The notes under the pieces: model-generated | What the model was told of the DNA's origin: nothing | Database searches by the model: none | What the model saw: the letters and a program-made list of their open reading frames with translations, nothing else | Position numbers and translations under genes: made by a program | Source: Nocardiopsis endophytica | Lineage (GTDB): Bacteria > Actinomycetota > Actinomycetes > Streptosporangiales > Streptosporangiaceae | DNA length: 59,921 bases | Assembly: GCF_027706725.1 (NCBI RefSeq) | Contig: NZ_JAQFWQ010000038.1 | Coordinates: 1-59,921 of the forward strand | Direction: 5' to 3' | In this document: piece by piece, positions 1-9,204 of the stretch | How positions within the stretch are numbered: position 1 is the stretch's first letter | How the letters are laid out: every line of letters starts with the position of its first letter

Positions 1-52
1 TCTCGGGGAAGTCGGGCTTATCGTGTCCGATTTAACCCCGACTTCCCCGAGA
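1..52. repeat. Hairpin repeat, family A copy 1 (cut by window edge)
   Basis: Bases 1-16 (TCTCGGGGAAGTCGGG) are the exact reverse complement of 37-52, and the right arm continues into GATCAACGAGG. The same outer motif (TTGATCTCGGG with its complement) ends two other elements, at 21886-21953 and 42407-42476. The left end probably lies outside the window. All three copies are intergenic. Function unknown. Confidence 0.7.
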
Positions 53-119
53 TCAACGAGGAGGGGGCCGTCCGGGCGGCGCATACCGGACATAGCGGTC
101 GGTGGTAGAGGGGTCCGCG

Positions 120-182
120 CATCCTGCGTCGTGAAATCGACGCTTTTATGCAGATTAGGCGTCGATTTCACCACGCAGGATG
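120..182. repeat. Long inverted repeat, 24-bp arms
   Basis: Arms 120-143 and 159-182 pair with a single mismatch around a 15-base A/T-richer loop. The inner part (GACGC, loop, GCGTC) resembles the inner part of the family A hairpins at 21886 and 42407, so it may be a divergent relative. It could form a very stable stem-loop. No gene can be supported from 1 to 655: the open frames there overlap on both strands, match no family I recognise and contain these repeats. Confidence 0.7.
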
Positions 183-242
183 CCTATCGCGCCGCCCGCC
201 ACGAGCGCGGGTGGCCACGCGCTCACCCCGTCACGCCGCCGC

Positions 243-629
243 CCGGACCGGGAGTGGCCAGACGGTCGGCAGGCGGGGGCGGGGAATCGCCCCGCTCTCG
301 CCGTCGCCGCCGACCACGACGAGCACGCACACGCGCCGCGCCCGACAATGCTGCCGGATGTGTCGCCGACCGTTGTCGTTGCTGCCATGGCGCTCACACT
401 CCGGTGGCCCGCCGCCCGGCCGGGGCCAGGTAGTGGGGTACCTGCTGTGCCGCCGCCTTCCCGGACCGGGAGCGGCCAGACGGTCGGCAGGCGGGGTCGG
501 GGAACCGCCCCGCTCTCGCCGTCGCCGCCATTCACGGTGACCACGTACACGCCTGACGGTCGACGGTGCTGGCGTATGGGGCGCTGACCTTTGTCGTCGC
601 TGCCTTGACGCTCACGCTCCGGTGGCCCG
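243..629. repeat. Imperfect tandem duplication, 218-bp period
   Basis: Bases 243-411 and 461-629 align at a constant offset of 218. The ends are strongly conserved (GGCCAGACGGTCGGCAGGCG near the start, CTCCGGTGGCCCG at the end), and the middle is diverged. The constant offset implies a tandem duplication that decayed by substitution without net length change. There is no coding capacity I trust, and the function is unknown. Confidence 0.65.
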
Positions 630-655
630 ACGCCGAAGCGGTGCCCCCGACCCCC

Positions 656-1360
656 TCAGGCGTGTGGGGTGATCCCGTCGAGCCATGCGCCGAAGACCGC
701 CTCCGCCGCTTCGGCGAGGGCCGGGCCGTACGCTGCCGCGTCGGCGCGGACCGTGCGCGGGTCCACCCCCGCCGCGGCCAGCTCGTTCGCGTGGCCGATC
801 AGCCACTGCTCGATCCGCGTGTGGTCGGCCTCCAAATGGAACTGCAGGCCCAGCGCGTTCGCCCCGATGCTGAACGCCTGGTCGGGGAAGCCCGGCGTCT
901 CCGCCAGGCGCTCGGCCCCCTCGGGGGTCTCGAACCGGTCGCCGTGCCAGTGCAGCACCGGCGACCCCGCCAGGTGCTTCAGCGGCGAGGCCTCCCCGGC
1001 CGCCGTGAGGGTGAGCGGCGCGTACCCGATCTCCTTGCGGCCCGTGGCGGTGACGGCCGCACCCGCCGCGATGGCCATCAGCTGGGCGCCCAGGCACACG
1101 CCGAGCGTCGGGGCCCCCGCCTCCAGGCGGCGGGCGACGGCCTCGGTCTCCTCCGCCAGGTAGGGGTAGGCGCCCGTCTCATAGGCGCCGACCGGCCCGC
1201 CGAGCACCACCAGCAGGTCGGCGCCCTGGACGGCGTCCCCGTCGAGGGCGTCCACCCCGGCGTCGAGGTACGACACCCGGTAGCCCCGGCGCTCCAGGAT
1301 CGGGCCGAGGACGCCGAGGTCCTCGAAGGCGAGGTGGCGCAGGGCAATGGCGGTCGTCAT
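656..1360 (-). CDS. Class I glutamine amidotransferase-like protein
   Basis: This 234-residue protein has the class I (triad) glutamine amidotransferase fold, which removes ammonia from glutamine or, in stand-alone relatives, hydrolyses gamma-glutamyl bonds. The nucleophile elbow GVCLGAQ is seen with Cys at about residue 89, and the FHLE motif supplies His and Glu at about 175 and 177. The start at 1360 gives MTTAIALRHLAFEDLG, which fits the family; a GTG nine bases upstream is possible. No synthase domain is attached and no biosynthetic partner is adjacent, so the acceptor is unknown. It is a single gene facing away from the next cluster. Confidence 0.8.
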   Translation of the reverse strand: MTTAIALRHLAFEDLGVLGPILERRGYRVSYLDAGVDALDGDAVQGADLLVVLGGPVGAYETGAYPYLAEETEAVARRLEAGAPTLGVCLGAQLMAIAAGAAVTATGRKEIGYAPLTLTAAGEASPLKHLAGSPVLHWHGDRFETPEGAERLAETPGFPDQAFSIGANALGLQFHLEADHTRIEQWLIGHANELAAAGVDPRTVRADAAAYGPALAEAAEAVFGAWLDGITPHA

Positions 1361-1486
1361 CGGCTCCACTCACGGTTCCGGGGCGGATCCCGCCCCGGTC
1401 GGTCATCGGGTTCGGACAGGAAGGTTACCGGTGCCCGGCCGCGATTCATCCGGGTCACCCGGCTCCCCGGACGCGGTCCAACCGGG

Positions 1487-2224
1487 TCACCCCAGAGTGG
1501 TCACCGTCCGGCGGACAGGGCGGCGCGGCCCCTCGGAGAAGAGGTCGGGAGAGGCGGCCCGGATGCGTTCGACGTCCTCGAACACCGTGCGCAGGTGGGC
1601 CCGGAGCGCGGCGACGGCCGCGGAGGTGTCCTCGGCCTCGATGGCGTCCACGATCCCCGTGTGCTGTTCGACCAGCTCCCCGATGGGCCGGGTATCGATC
1701 AGGCTCAGCCGCCGCGCGCGGTCCAGGTGCGCCTTTGCGGCGTTGACCGTGCCCCAGGCGCTCAGGTTGCCCGCCAGCGCCAGCAGGGCCCGGTGGAACT
1801 CCTCGTCCAGGTCGAAGAAGCGGTCGTGGTCGCCGGCGCGCCCCGCCTCCCGCTGGGACGCCAGCAGGGCGCGCAGCTCCCCGGTGCGGCCGCGCGCGGC
1901 CGCGGGGTCGGCCTGCTCCAGCGACGTGCACTCCACCGCCTCCCGGATGAACTGCGCCTGCCGGACCCGTTCCAGGTCGACGGGCGCGACGAACGTGCCG
2001 ACCTGGGGGTAGACCTCCACCAGCCCCTCGGCGCGCAGCAGGATGACGCTCTCGCGCACCGGCGTCCTGCTCACGGCCAGCTCGGCGGCCAGGTCCTTCT
2101 CGGACACCGGCGTTCCCGGCGCGAGCCTGAGGGTGATGATCGCGCGGCGCAGCGCGTCCAGGACGCGGTCGCGCGCGGACAGCAGGGGGGAGGGCGGGGG
2201 GTCGGACCGGGTCTCGTCAGCCAT
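1487..2224 (-). CDS. GntR-family regulator, FCD (FadR-type) subgroup
   Basis: The 245-residue protein has an N-terminal winged helix (about residues 18-85, with VSRTPVRESVILLRAEGLVE) and a C-terminal all-helical FCD domain. The FCD metal ligands are recognisable in DLDEEFH, in the EQH motif and in RAHLRTV. FCD regulators usually respond to a carboxylate, often a sugar acid. It is transcribed away from the MFS-dehydrogenase-dehydratase-kinase-reductase operon with 127 bases between the starts. That gap holds palindromes overlapping the operon promoter (2250-2277). It is therefore the likely local repressor, with the operon's substrate or an intermediate as inducer (inference). Confidence 0.88.
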   Translation of the reverse strand: MADETRSDPPPSPLLSARDRVLDALRRAIITLRLAPGTPVSEKDLAAELAVSRTPVRESVILLRAEGLVEVYPQVGTFVAPVDLERVRQAQFIREAVECTSLEQADPAAARGRTGELRALLASQREAGRAGDHDRFFDLDEEFHRALLALAGNLSAWGTVNAAKAHLDRARRLSLIDTRPIGELVEQHTGIVDAIEAEDTSAAVAALRAHLRTVFEDVERIRAASPDLFSEGPRRPVRRTVTTLG

Positions 2225-2243
2225 GCCCCCGATTCTAGTGGCC

Positions 2244-2277
2244 TTGACCGCACTGACATATCAGTGCTTGTATGTCA
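2244..2277. promoter_or_regulatory. Operon promoter with overlapping GntR operator
   Basis: GCACTGACATATCAGTGC (2250-2267) is an inverted repeat with 7-bp arms. TGACATA (2254-2260) also pairs with TATGTCA (2271-2277), so two dyads overlap. A rightward promoter TTGACC (2244-2249), 18 bases, TTGTAT (2268-2273) lies across them. Binding by the adjacent GntR protein would block the sugar-acid operon. Assignment is by position and symmetry only. Confidence 0.55.
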
Positions 2278-2351
2278 GCCGCCGCAACGTGAACGCAGCG
2301 TTTCCCCCCCGCGAGTCCGCGCAGGTGGAGGCGCATGACCGAGGACGGCAG

Positions 2352-3731
2352 ATGAGCGAACAGGCACCCCCCGCACCACCGGGTCCCGGGACCCGCACCA
2401 CCCGGGACCTCACCAAGGCCGCCGCCTCCGGCTGGCTGGGCACCGCGATGGAGTTCATGGACTTCCAGCTCTACTCGCTCGCCGCGGCCCTGGTGTTCAA
2501 CACCATCTTCTTCCCCGACCTGCACCCGGCCGTCGGCCTCATCGCCGCCATGGGCACCTACGGGGTCGGCTACGTCGCCCGCCTGGCCGGTGCGGTCTTC
2601 TTCGGCCGGATGGGCGACCGTGTGGGCCCCAAGCGGGTCCTGTTCATCACGGTCGCGCTGATGGGCGTCTCCACCACCCTCATCGGGGCGCTGCCCACCT
2701 ACCAGCAGGTCGGCCTGCTGGCCCCGGTCCTGCTGGTCGCCCTGCGGCTGGTGCAGGGCTTCGGCGCCGGCGCCGAGATCGCCGGCGCCACCGTGATGCT
2801 CGCCGAGTACGCCCCGCCGCGCCGGCGCGGCTTCATCGCCTCCCTGGTCGCCCTGGGCACCAACTCGGGCACCCTGGGCGCCTCGGCGGTGTGGGCGGTG
2901 CTGGTCTTCGCGCTCTCCGACGAGCAGCTGCACTCCTGGGGCTGGCGCCTGCCCTTCCTGGCCAGCTTCGTGCTCCTGATGCTGGCTCTGTGGATCCGCT
3001 CCTCGGTCCGCGAGAGCCCGGTGTTCGAGCAGCGCGAGGACACCGTGGACGGCGTGGCCGTCTCCCGCGACGAGCTGGCCGCAAAGGCCGCCTCCGGGCA
3101 GAGCACCCTGGAGACCGCCCTGCGGCAGCGCAAGGGCAAGGCGTTCCTGCTGGCCTTCGGTCTGCGCTTCGGCCAGGCCGGCAACTCCGGGATCGTCCAG
3201 ACCTTCCTGGTCGGCTACCTCAGCGCCACCCTGCTGCTGGACGGCTCGCTGGGCACCTCCGCGATCGTCTACGGCTCCCTGCTCGGCTTCGTGACGGTGC
3301 CGCTGGCCGGGGCCGTCGGCGACCGCTACGGCCGACGGCCGGTGTACCTGGCGCTCACCATAGCGAGCGCCCTGTTCGCGGTGCCGATGATGCTCATGGT
3401 CCAGACCGGCGACACCCTGCTCGTCACCCTCGCCGTCGTCATCGGGCTGAACCTCTCGGTGCTGAGCCTGTTCTCGATGGAGAGCGTCACCATGGCCGAG
3501 CTGTTCGGCGCCCGCACCCGCTTCACCCAGCTCGCGCTCGCCAAGGAGCTCGGCGGCGTGCTGGCCACCGCCATCGGCCCGGTGCTCGCCGCCACCCTCA
3601 CCGCCGCCACCGGGTCCTGGTGGCCGGTGTCCGCGCTGATCATCGCCTACTCCCTGATCACCCTGGCCTCGGCCGCCCTCGCGCCCGAGGTGCGCGGCCG
3701 GGACCTGGTCCGACTGGAGGACGCCGTATGA
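2352..3731 (+). CDS. MFS transporter of the metabolite:H+ symporter type
   Basis: This 459-residue membrane protein has about 12 hydrophobic segments and two copies of MFS motif A (GRMGDRVGPKRV and GDRYGRRPV). The RLVQGFGAGAE stretch and the Trp-containing WGWRLPFLAS loop are typical of the MHS (ShiA/ProP-like) branch, which carries organic acids by proton symport. The start at 2352 has GAGGA six bases upstream; an earlier ATG at 2336 lies before that site. It is the first gene of the operon and overlaps the dehydrogenase by ATGA, so it most likely imports the hexonate or hexuronate degraded by the following enzymes (inference). Confidence 0.87.
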   Translation: MSEQAPPAPPGPGTRTTRDLTKAAASGWLGTAMEFMDFQLYSLAAALVFNTIFFPDLHPAVGLIAAMGTYGVGYVARLAGAVFFGRMGDRVGPKRVLFITVALMGVSTTLIGALPTYQQVGLLAPVLLVALRLVQGFGAGAEIAGATVMLAEYAPPRRRGFIASLVALGTNSGTLGASAVWAVLVFALSDEQLHSWGWRLPFLASFVLLMLALWIRSSVRESPVFEQREDTVDGVAVSRDELAAKAASGQSTLETALRQRKGKAFLLAFGLRFGQAGNSGIVQTFLVGYLSATLLLDGSLGTSAIVYGSLLGFVTVPLAGAVGDRYGRRPVYLALTIASALFAVPMMLMVQTGDTLLVTLAVVIGLNLSVLSLFSMESVTMAELFGARTRFTQLALAKELGGVLATAIGPVLAATLTAATGSWWPVSALIIAYSLITLASAALAPEVRGRDLVRLEDAV

Positions 3732-4747
3732 GGTCCGTGACCGTGCACGCCCCCGGAGACCTGCGCGTCGACGAGGTGCCGACCCCCGAGCCCGGCGACG
3801 GCGAGGTCCTGGTCGCCGTGGAGTGGGGCGGCATCTGCGGATCCGACCTGGCCTACTGGCGCCACGGCCGGACCGGCACCGCCGAGCTGCGCGACCCGCT
3901 GGTGCTGGGCCACGAGGTCGCCGGGCGGGTGGCCCGCACCGGCCCCGGGGTGGAGGGGGTGCCCGAAGGGCTGCCGGTGACCGTGCACCCGGCCGACCCG
4001 GTCGGCGGCCAGGACCTGCCCGAGCGCCTGGCCGGGCGCAGCAACCTGCACCCCCGGGTGCGCTACCTGGGCTCGGCCGCCCTGCACCCGCACACCGACG
4101 GCGGCTTCCGCGACCTCCTCCCGGTCAAGGCCCACCAGCTGCGCCCGCTCCCGGAGGGGGTGGACACCCGGTGCGGGGCCCTGGCCGAACCGCTCGCCGT
4201 GGCCCTCCACGCGGTCGGCCGCGCGGGCGGCGTCCGCGGCCGGGAGGTGCTGGTCAACGGCGCCGGCCCGATCGGCTCCCTGCTCGTGGCCGCCCTGCGG
4301 CACGCCGGGGCGGCGCGGGTGGTCGCCGCCGACATCGACGGCGGGCCGCCGCGGACCGCCGCGGCCATGGGCGCCCACGAGACGCGCGACCTGTCGGCGG
4401 GGCAGGGGCTGCCCGCGGACACCGAGGTGGTCTTCGAGGCCAGCGGCGCCCCCGCGGCCCTGGCCGGGGTGCTGGAGGCGACCGCCCGCGGCGGCACCCT
4501 CGTCCAGGTCGGCAACCTCCCGGGCACGCCCGCACCCGCGGCCCTGGGCGCCCTGGTCACCCGCGAGATCACCTGGACCGGCTCCTTCCGGTTCGCCGAG
4601 GAGATCGGCCAGGCCCTGGAGGCGATGGCCGCGGGCCTGGACGTCGCCCCCCTCATCACCCACGAGTTCCCCGCGGACCGGGCCGAGGAGGCCATGCGCA
4701 CGGCGGCCGCGCCCGGATCCGGCAAGGTCCTGCTGCGGTTCGGCTGA
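3728..4747 (+). CDS. Zinc-type alcohol dehydrogenase, probable L-idonate/L-gulonate 5-dehydrogenase
   Basis: The 339-residue protein belongs to the medium-chain zinc dehydrogenases. Catalytic zinc ligands are visible as Cys37 (GGICGSD), His62-Glu63 (GHEVAGRV) and a Glu in LAEPLAV near 153. A Rossmann motif (NGAGPIGSLLVAAL) follows. The four-cysteine structural zinc lobe of most relatives is absent: its place reads VGGQDLPERLAGR. Neighbouring mannonate dehydratase and fructuronate reductase suggest oxidation of L-idonate or L-gulonate at C5, the latter giving D-fructuronate. That substrate is inferred from context. It is translationally coupled to the transporter (ATGA). Confidence 0.78.
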   Translation: MRSVTVHAPGDLRVDEVPTPEPGDGEVLVAVEWGGICGSDLAYWRHGRTGTAELRDPLVLGHEVAGRVARTGPGVEGVPEGLPVTVHPADPVGGQDLPERLAGRSNLHPRVRYLGSAALHPHTDGGFRDLLPVKAHQLRPLPEGVDTRCGALAEPLAVALHAVGRAGGVRGREVLVNGAGPIGSLLVAALRHAGAARVVAADIDGGPPRTAAAMGAHETRDLSAGQGLPADTEVVFEASGAPAALAGVLEATARGGTLVQVGNLPGTPAPAALGALVTREITWTGSFRFAEEIGQALEAMAAGLDVAPLITHEFPADRAEEAMRTAAAPGSGKVLLRFG

Positions 4748-4822
4748 GCACGCGCACCGCCCGCGCCCCGCACCGCGATCCCCCCTGAGAACCCGGCAAA
4801 CCCCTCCGAGAAAGGGCTCCAC

Positions 4823-6028
4823 GTGAAGATCACCGACGCACGGGTCGTCGTGTGCTCACCCGGCCGCAACTACGTCACCCTCGTCGTTGAGACCGAGGAC
4901 GGCCTCACCGGCGTCGGCGACGCCACCCTCAACGGGCGCGAACTCGCCGTCGCCTCCTACCTGCGCGACCACGTGTGCCCGCTGCTCGTGGGCCGCGACG
5001 CGCGGCGGATCGAGGACACCTGGCAGTACCTGTACAAGGGCGCCTACTGGCGGCGCGGGCCGGTCACCATGGCCGCCATCGCCGCCGTGGACGTGGCGCT
5101 GTGGGACATCACCGGCAAGGCCGCGGGCATGCCCCTGTACCGGCTCCTCGGCGGGGCCTCCCGGGACGGCGTCCCCGTCTACGGCCACGCCAGCGGCGCC
5201 ACGCTCGACGAGCTGGCCGAGGACGTCCAGCGCCACCTGGACCTGGGCTACACGGCCGTGCGGCTGCAGGCCTCCGTCCCCGGCCTGGAGACCACCTACG
5301 GCATCGCCGGCGAGGGCGTCTACGAGCCCGCCGACGCCCCCCGCCCCCACGAGGCCGCCTGGGAGAGCTCCCTCTACCTCGACTTCGCGCCCGCCATGTT
5401 CGCCCGCATCCGCGAGGACTTCGGCTACCGCGTGCACCTGCTGCACGACGTGCACCACCGGCTCACGCCCACCGAGGCGGGCCGGCTCGGCGCGGCGCTG
5501 GAGCCCTACCGGCCGTTCTGGATGGAGGACCCCACCCCCGCCGAGGACCCGTCGGCCTTCCGCGCCCTGCGCGGCCACACCACCACCCCCATCGCCGTGG
5601 GTGAGGTGTTCAACTCCATCTGGGACTGCCAGCAGCTCATCACCGAGCGGCTGATCGACTACATCCGCACCGCCGTCTCGCACGCCGGCGGCATCACCCA
5701 CATGCGGCGCATCGCCTCCCTGGCCGAGCTCTACGGGGTGCGCACCGGCCCACACGGCGCCGGGGACCTGTCGCCGGTGTCCCTGGCCGCCGCCCTGCAC
5801 CTGGACCTGGCCGTGCCCAACCTCGGCATCCAGGAGCACATGGGCCACACCGGGCCCTACACCGAGGTGTTCACCCACGCCTACACCTTCCGCGACGGGT
5901 ACATGCACCCGGGCGAGCGCCCCGGCCTGGGGGTGGAGTTCGACGAGGCGGCCGCCGAATGCTTCCCCTACGAGCCCCGCTACCTGCCGGTCAACCGGCG
6001 CCTGGACGGGACGGTGCACGACTGGTGA
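4823..6028 (+). CDS. manD: D-mannonate dehydratase, enolase superfamily
   Basis: The 401-residue protein matches the ManD family across its length and dehydrates D-mannonate to 2-keto-3-deoxy-D-gluconate. Family landmarks are present: PGRNYVTL and [10 protein letters not shown] at the N-terminus, then Asp209-x-His211 (HDVHHRL), Glu235 (WMEDP), Glu261 (VGEVFN) and His311 (GPHGAGD). These are the Mg ligands and acid/base residues expected within one position of characterised ManD enzymes. The start is GTG with GAGAAAGGG upstream. Some family members have low activity or use D-gluconate, but the fructuronate-reductase neighbour supports mannonate here. Confidence 0.92.
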   Translation: MKITDARVVVCSPGRNYVTLVVETEDGLTGVGDATLNGRELAVASYLRDHVCPLLVGRDARRIEDTWQYLYKGAYWRRGPVTMAAIAAVDVALWDITGKAAGMPLYRLLGGASRDGVPVYGHASGATLDELAEDVQRHLDLGYTAVRLQASVPGLETTYGIAGEGVYEPADAPRPHEAAWESSLYLDFAPAMFARIREDFGYRVHLLHDVHHRLTPTEAGRLGAALEPYRPFWMEDPTPAEDPSAFRALRGHTTTPIAVGEVFNSIWDCQQLITERLIDYIRTAVSHAGGITHMRRIASLAELYGVRTGPHGAGDLSPVSLAAALHLDLAVPNLGIQEHMGHTGPYTEVFTHAYTFRDGYMHPGERPGLGVEFDEAAAECFPYEPRYLPVNRRLDGTVHDW

Positions 6029-7005
6029 GGACACGACCGCTGAGCGACGTCGCCCCCGACGTCGCCGTCCTGGGCGAGGTCCTGGTGGAGGTGTCCACCG
6101 ACCGGCCCGCCGGCCACGGTGTGCCCGCCGTCCTCGGGGTCTCCGGCGACGCGCTGAACGCCGCCGCGGCGGCGGCGCGCGCCGGAGCGGACACGGCCCT
6201 GGCCGCCGTGCTGCCCGACGACGAGCTCGGCCGGGCGGTCGCCGACCGGGTCGCCGAGCTGGGCGTCTCCACCTCCCTGCTCCGCTTCCGCCCCGGGCAG
6301 CAGGGGATGTACCTGGTGCACTGCGACCCCGGGGGCGAGCGGGCCTTCGCCTACGCCCGGCGCGGCAGCGTCGGCTCCACCCTCGGCCCCGGCGACCTGG
6401 ACGAGGCGGCGCTGCGCGGGGCCGGGGCGGTGGTGGCGAGCGGCATCGCCTGCGCGGTGTCCGACAGCGCCCGGCGGGCGGTGCGGTCCGCGGCCGGGTG
6501 GGCGCGCCGGTTCGTCTTCGACCCCAACCACCGCCCCCGCCTGGCCTCCCCCGGGCAGGCGGCGGCCGTCCTGGAGGAGATGGCGCGCGGGGCCCACCTG
6601 GTCACCCCCTCCTTCCCCGGGGAGGCCCAGGCCCTGCTGGGCGCCGACACCCCCGAGGAGGCCGCGCGGCGCACCCTCGCGGCGGGCGCCGCGCACGCGG
6701 CGGTGACCTGCGGCGAGCGCGGCGCCTACCTGGCCGGCCCCGACGGGGAGGGGTGGATCGGCGCGGTGCCCGCGCCCCGCGTGGTCGACCAGACCGGCGC
6801 CGGGGACGTGTTCGCCGGAACCGCCGCCGCCCGCATCGCCCTGGGCGACGGCTTGGAGGAGGCGGCGCGGCTGGCGGTGGCCGCGGCGAGCCTGAGCGTC
6901 GGCGGCCGCGGGGGCACCGGCCTGCTGCCGGCGCTGGAACAGACGCGCGCCCACGCCCGGACCGCGGGCGGGGCGGACCGGAACGACAGGGAGGACGCAC
7001 GATGA
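6025..7005 (+). CDS. PfkB-family sugar kinase, probable 2-keto-3-deoxygluconate kinase
   Basis: The 326-residue protein is a ribokinase/PfkB-fold kinase. The N-terminal sugar-binding [14 protein letters not shown] segment and the C-terminal signature DQTGAGD (Asp255 to the catalytic Asp261) are clear. The GTG start overlaps the mannonate dehydratase stop (GTGA). Since the previous enzyme makes 2-keto-3-deoxygluconate, phosphorylation to KDPG is the expected reaction. No KDPG aldolase is present in the window, so the last step must be encoded elsewhere. Substrate is inferred; another sugar specificity cannot be excluded. Confidence 0.83.
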   Translation: MRTRPLSDVAPDVAVLGEVLVEVSTDRPAGHGVPAVLGVSGDALNAAAAAARAGADTALAAVLPDDELGRAVADRVAELGVSTSLLRFRPGQQGMYLVHCDPGGERAFAYARRGSVGSTLGPGDLDEAALRGAGAVVASGIACAVSDSARRAVRSAAGWARRFVFDPNHRPRLASPGQAAAVLEEMARGAHLVTPSFPGEAQALLGADTPEEAARRTLAAGAAHAAVTCGERGAYLAGPDGEGWIGAVPAPRVVDQTGAGDVFAGTAAARIALGDGLEEAARLAVAAASLSVGGRGGTGLLPALEQTRAHARTAGGADRNDREDAR

Positions 7006-8462
7006 GCGGGCGGCTGGACGCCGCGGCGCTGGCGGCGGCGGGGCGCACCACCGCGCTCGACCGGCGGGCGCTGCGCACGGGGATCGTCCACCTCGGGGTG
7101 GGCGCCTTCTTCCGCGCCCACGGCGCGGTGATGACCGAGGACGCGATGCTCGCCGCGGGCGAGGCCGATTGGGGGGTGTGCGCGGTCACCGGGCGCTCGC
7201 CGCGGGTATGGGAGCAGCTGGCGCCGCAGGACGGCCTGTTCACCGTCTCCGAGCGCGGCGCGGGGGCGCGCCCGATGCGCGTCGTCTCCCCGGTGCGCGA
7301 GGTGCTCGGCGGGAACGGCGACCCCTGGGCCGTTGTCGAGCGCATCGCCGACCCGGGGACCCGGGTCGTCACCCTGACGGTGACCGAGAAGGGCTACTGC
7401 GCCCACCCGGTGACCGGCCGCCTGGACACCGGGGACGACCGCGTCCGCGCCGACCTGGACGGCGCCCCGCCGCTCACGCCGGTGGGGCGCCTGGCCCGCG
7501 GCCTGCTGCTTCGGGCCGAGCGCGACGCCCCGCCGGTGACCGTGGTCAGCTGCGACAACCTGCCCGGCAACGGGCGCCTGCTGGCCTCGCTGGTGGCGGA
7601 CTTCGCCGCGGCGCTGCCCGCGGCCGACGGCGAGCGGCTGGCGGCGTGGGCCGAGCGGAGCGCGGCCTTCCCGGACACCATGGTCGACCGGATGGTGCCG
7701 GCCACCACCCGGGCGGACCTGGACGCGGTCGAGCGGGAGCTGGGGCTGCGCGACGAGGCGGCCGTGGTCGCCGAACCGTTCTCCCAGTGGGTGGTCGAGG
7801 ACCGCTTCGCCGGGCGCCGGCCGCGCTGGGAGGCGGCGGGGGCGCAGCTGGTCGCGGACGTGGCCCCCTGGGAGGCGGTCAAGCTGCGGGTGCTCAACGC
7901 CGGGCACTCCCTGCTCGCCTACCTGGGGCTCGGCCGCGGGCACCGCACCATCGCGGCGTGCGCGGACGACGAGGCGCTCGCGGGGGCGGTGCACCGGTTC
8001 TTCGACGAGGAGGTGCTGCCCGGGCTCGACGCGCCCGAGGGCATGGACGCCCGGGAGTACGCCGCCTCCGTGCTGCGCCGCTACGGCAACCACGCCCTCG
8101 CGCACAGCACCGCCAAGGTCGCCGAGGACGGGTCGAAGAAGCTGCCGCCGCGCCTTGCCCCCACCATGCGCCCGGTCCTGGCGAAGGGCGGGGAGCCGCG
8201 GTGGAGCGCCCTGGTGCTGGCGGCCTGGATGCGCCACGTCGCGGTGTCCGGCCCGGACCTGCAGGACCCGCTCGCCGGACCGCTGCGCGCGGCGCTCCCG
8301 GAGGGCGGCGGGGCGCGCGGGACGGTGACCGCCCTGCTGCGCTCGGGTGTCCTTCCCGAGGACCTGGCGGGGGACGAACGCGTCGTCTCCCTGGTGGCCC
8401 ACTGGTACCGGGTGCTGTCCGCGGGACCGGGCGCGCTCGAAGCGGAGATGAGGGAACTCTGA
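7002..8462 (+). CDS. Mannitol-dehydrogenase-family oxidoreductase, probable fructuronate reductase
   Basis: The 486-residue protein belongs to the long-chain mannitol dehydrogenase family (UxuB, UxaB, MtlD, DalD). The N-terminal nucleotide-binding stretch GIVHLGVGAFFRAH and the catalytic KxxxxNxxH motif (KLRVLNAGH, Lys294-Asn299-His302) are seen. In a cluster with mannonate dehydratase the expected reaction is NADH-dependent reduction of D-fructuronate to D-mannonate. It overlaps the kinase (ATGA) and is the last gene of the operon. Mannitol or another polyol as substrate is the main alternative. Confidence 0.85.
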   Translation: MSGRLDAAALAAAGRTTALDRRALRTGIVHLGVGAFFRAHGAVMTEDAMLAAGEADWGVCAVTGRSPRVWEQLAPQDGLFTVSERGAGARPMRVVSPVREVLGGNGDPWAVVERIADPGTRVVTLTVTEKGYCAHPVTGRLDTGDDRVRADLDGAPPLTPVGRLARGLLLRAERDAPPVTVVSCDNLPGNGRLLASLVADFAAALPAADGERLAAWAERSAAFPDTMVDRMVPATTRADLDAVERELGLRDEAAVVAEPFSQWVVEDRFAGRRPRWEAAGAQLVADVAPWEAVKLRVLNAGHSLLAYLGLGRGHRTIAACADDEALAGAVHRFFDEEVLPGLDAPEGMDAREYAASVLRRYGNHALAHSTAKVAEDGSKKLPPRLAPTMRPVLAKGGEPRWSALVLAAWMRHVAVSGPDLQDPLAGPLRAALPEGGGARGTVTALLRSGVLPEDLAGDERVVSLVAHWYRVLSAGPGALEAEMREL

Positions 8463-8686
8463 CCCACGGCGCCCCTTCGGCGCCCCCTCGCATGGGCCCA
8501 GCGCCCCGGAGGTGGCGAAGGCGGCTCCCTCGGCGTTGTCGCGCCCTCCTCGTGCTGCCGCCGTCCACCCGGCACTCCGCCGGCCCGGCGCTCGGGGCCT
8601 TCCAGGTGCGGCGCGTTCGGTGTCGTCGGGGGTGAGGCAGAGGGCGCCTGCGCGCCCGCCCCGCCTCCTCGGAGAGAATCACCCGT

Positions 8687-9103
8687 ATGACCGGGTGGTG
8701 GGTGTGGGACATGCTGATCGGCGCCGTCGTGGCCCTGCTGGCCGTGTGGGTCGCGCTGATCGCCGCGCTATTGCTGCTCCGCCCGCGCGGCGGCCTGCTC
8801 AAAGAGGCCGTGCGGCTGCTGCCCGACGTGCTGCGCCTGGTCCGCCGCCTGGCCGCCGACCCCGGCCTCCCGCGCGGGGTCCGCGTCCGGCTGTGGCTGC
8901 TGATCGCCTACCTGGCGCTCCCGATCGACCTCGTCCCCGACGTAGTCCCGGTGCTCGGCTACGCCGACGACGCCATCATCACAGCGGCCGTGCTGCGGTC
9001 AGTGGTCCGCCGCGCGGGCACCGACGCCGTGCGCGCGCACTGGCCGGGGACCGACGAAGGCTTCGCCGCCCTGTCCCGGCTGACCGGCCTCGACGCGCGC
9101 TGA
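8687..9103 (+). CDS. DUF1232 (YkvA-type) small membrane protein
   Basis: The 138-residue protein has one strong N-terminal membrane segment (about residues 8-32). A conserved DUF1232 core follows, whose hallmark YLALPIDLVPDVVPVLGYADD is visible near residues 72-92. The family has no established biochemical role. It stands alone; the 224 bases before it show no firm terminator or promoter. Confidence 0.8.
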   Translation: MTGWWVWDMLIGAVVALLAVWVALIAALLLLRPRGGLLKEAVRLLPDVLRLVRRLAADPGLPRGVRVRLWLLIAYLALPIDLVPDVVPVLGYADDAIITAAVLRSVVRRAGTDAVRAHWPGTDEGFAALSRLTGLDAR

Positions 9104-9204
9104 CGGCCGCCCCGCCGGTCCGTGTCGTCCCCCGGCACTACGGTGGCCGCCGATCCCCCGCAGAAGGCCCACCGACCCGACCGAGCACAGGACCGGAGCC
9201 CTCC

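Noticed and set aside
23-587. Several overlapping open frames of 130-136 codons on both strands
   Set aside because: They are mutual shadows in GC-rich repeat DNA, have no consistent codon bias or recognisable domain, and span the tandem duplication and hairpins.
8463-8686. Hairpin GGCGCC...GGCGCC as terminator of the sugar-acid operon
   Set aside because: The stem is only six base pairs of a common GC word and is not convincing in this composition.
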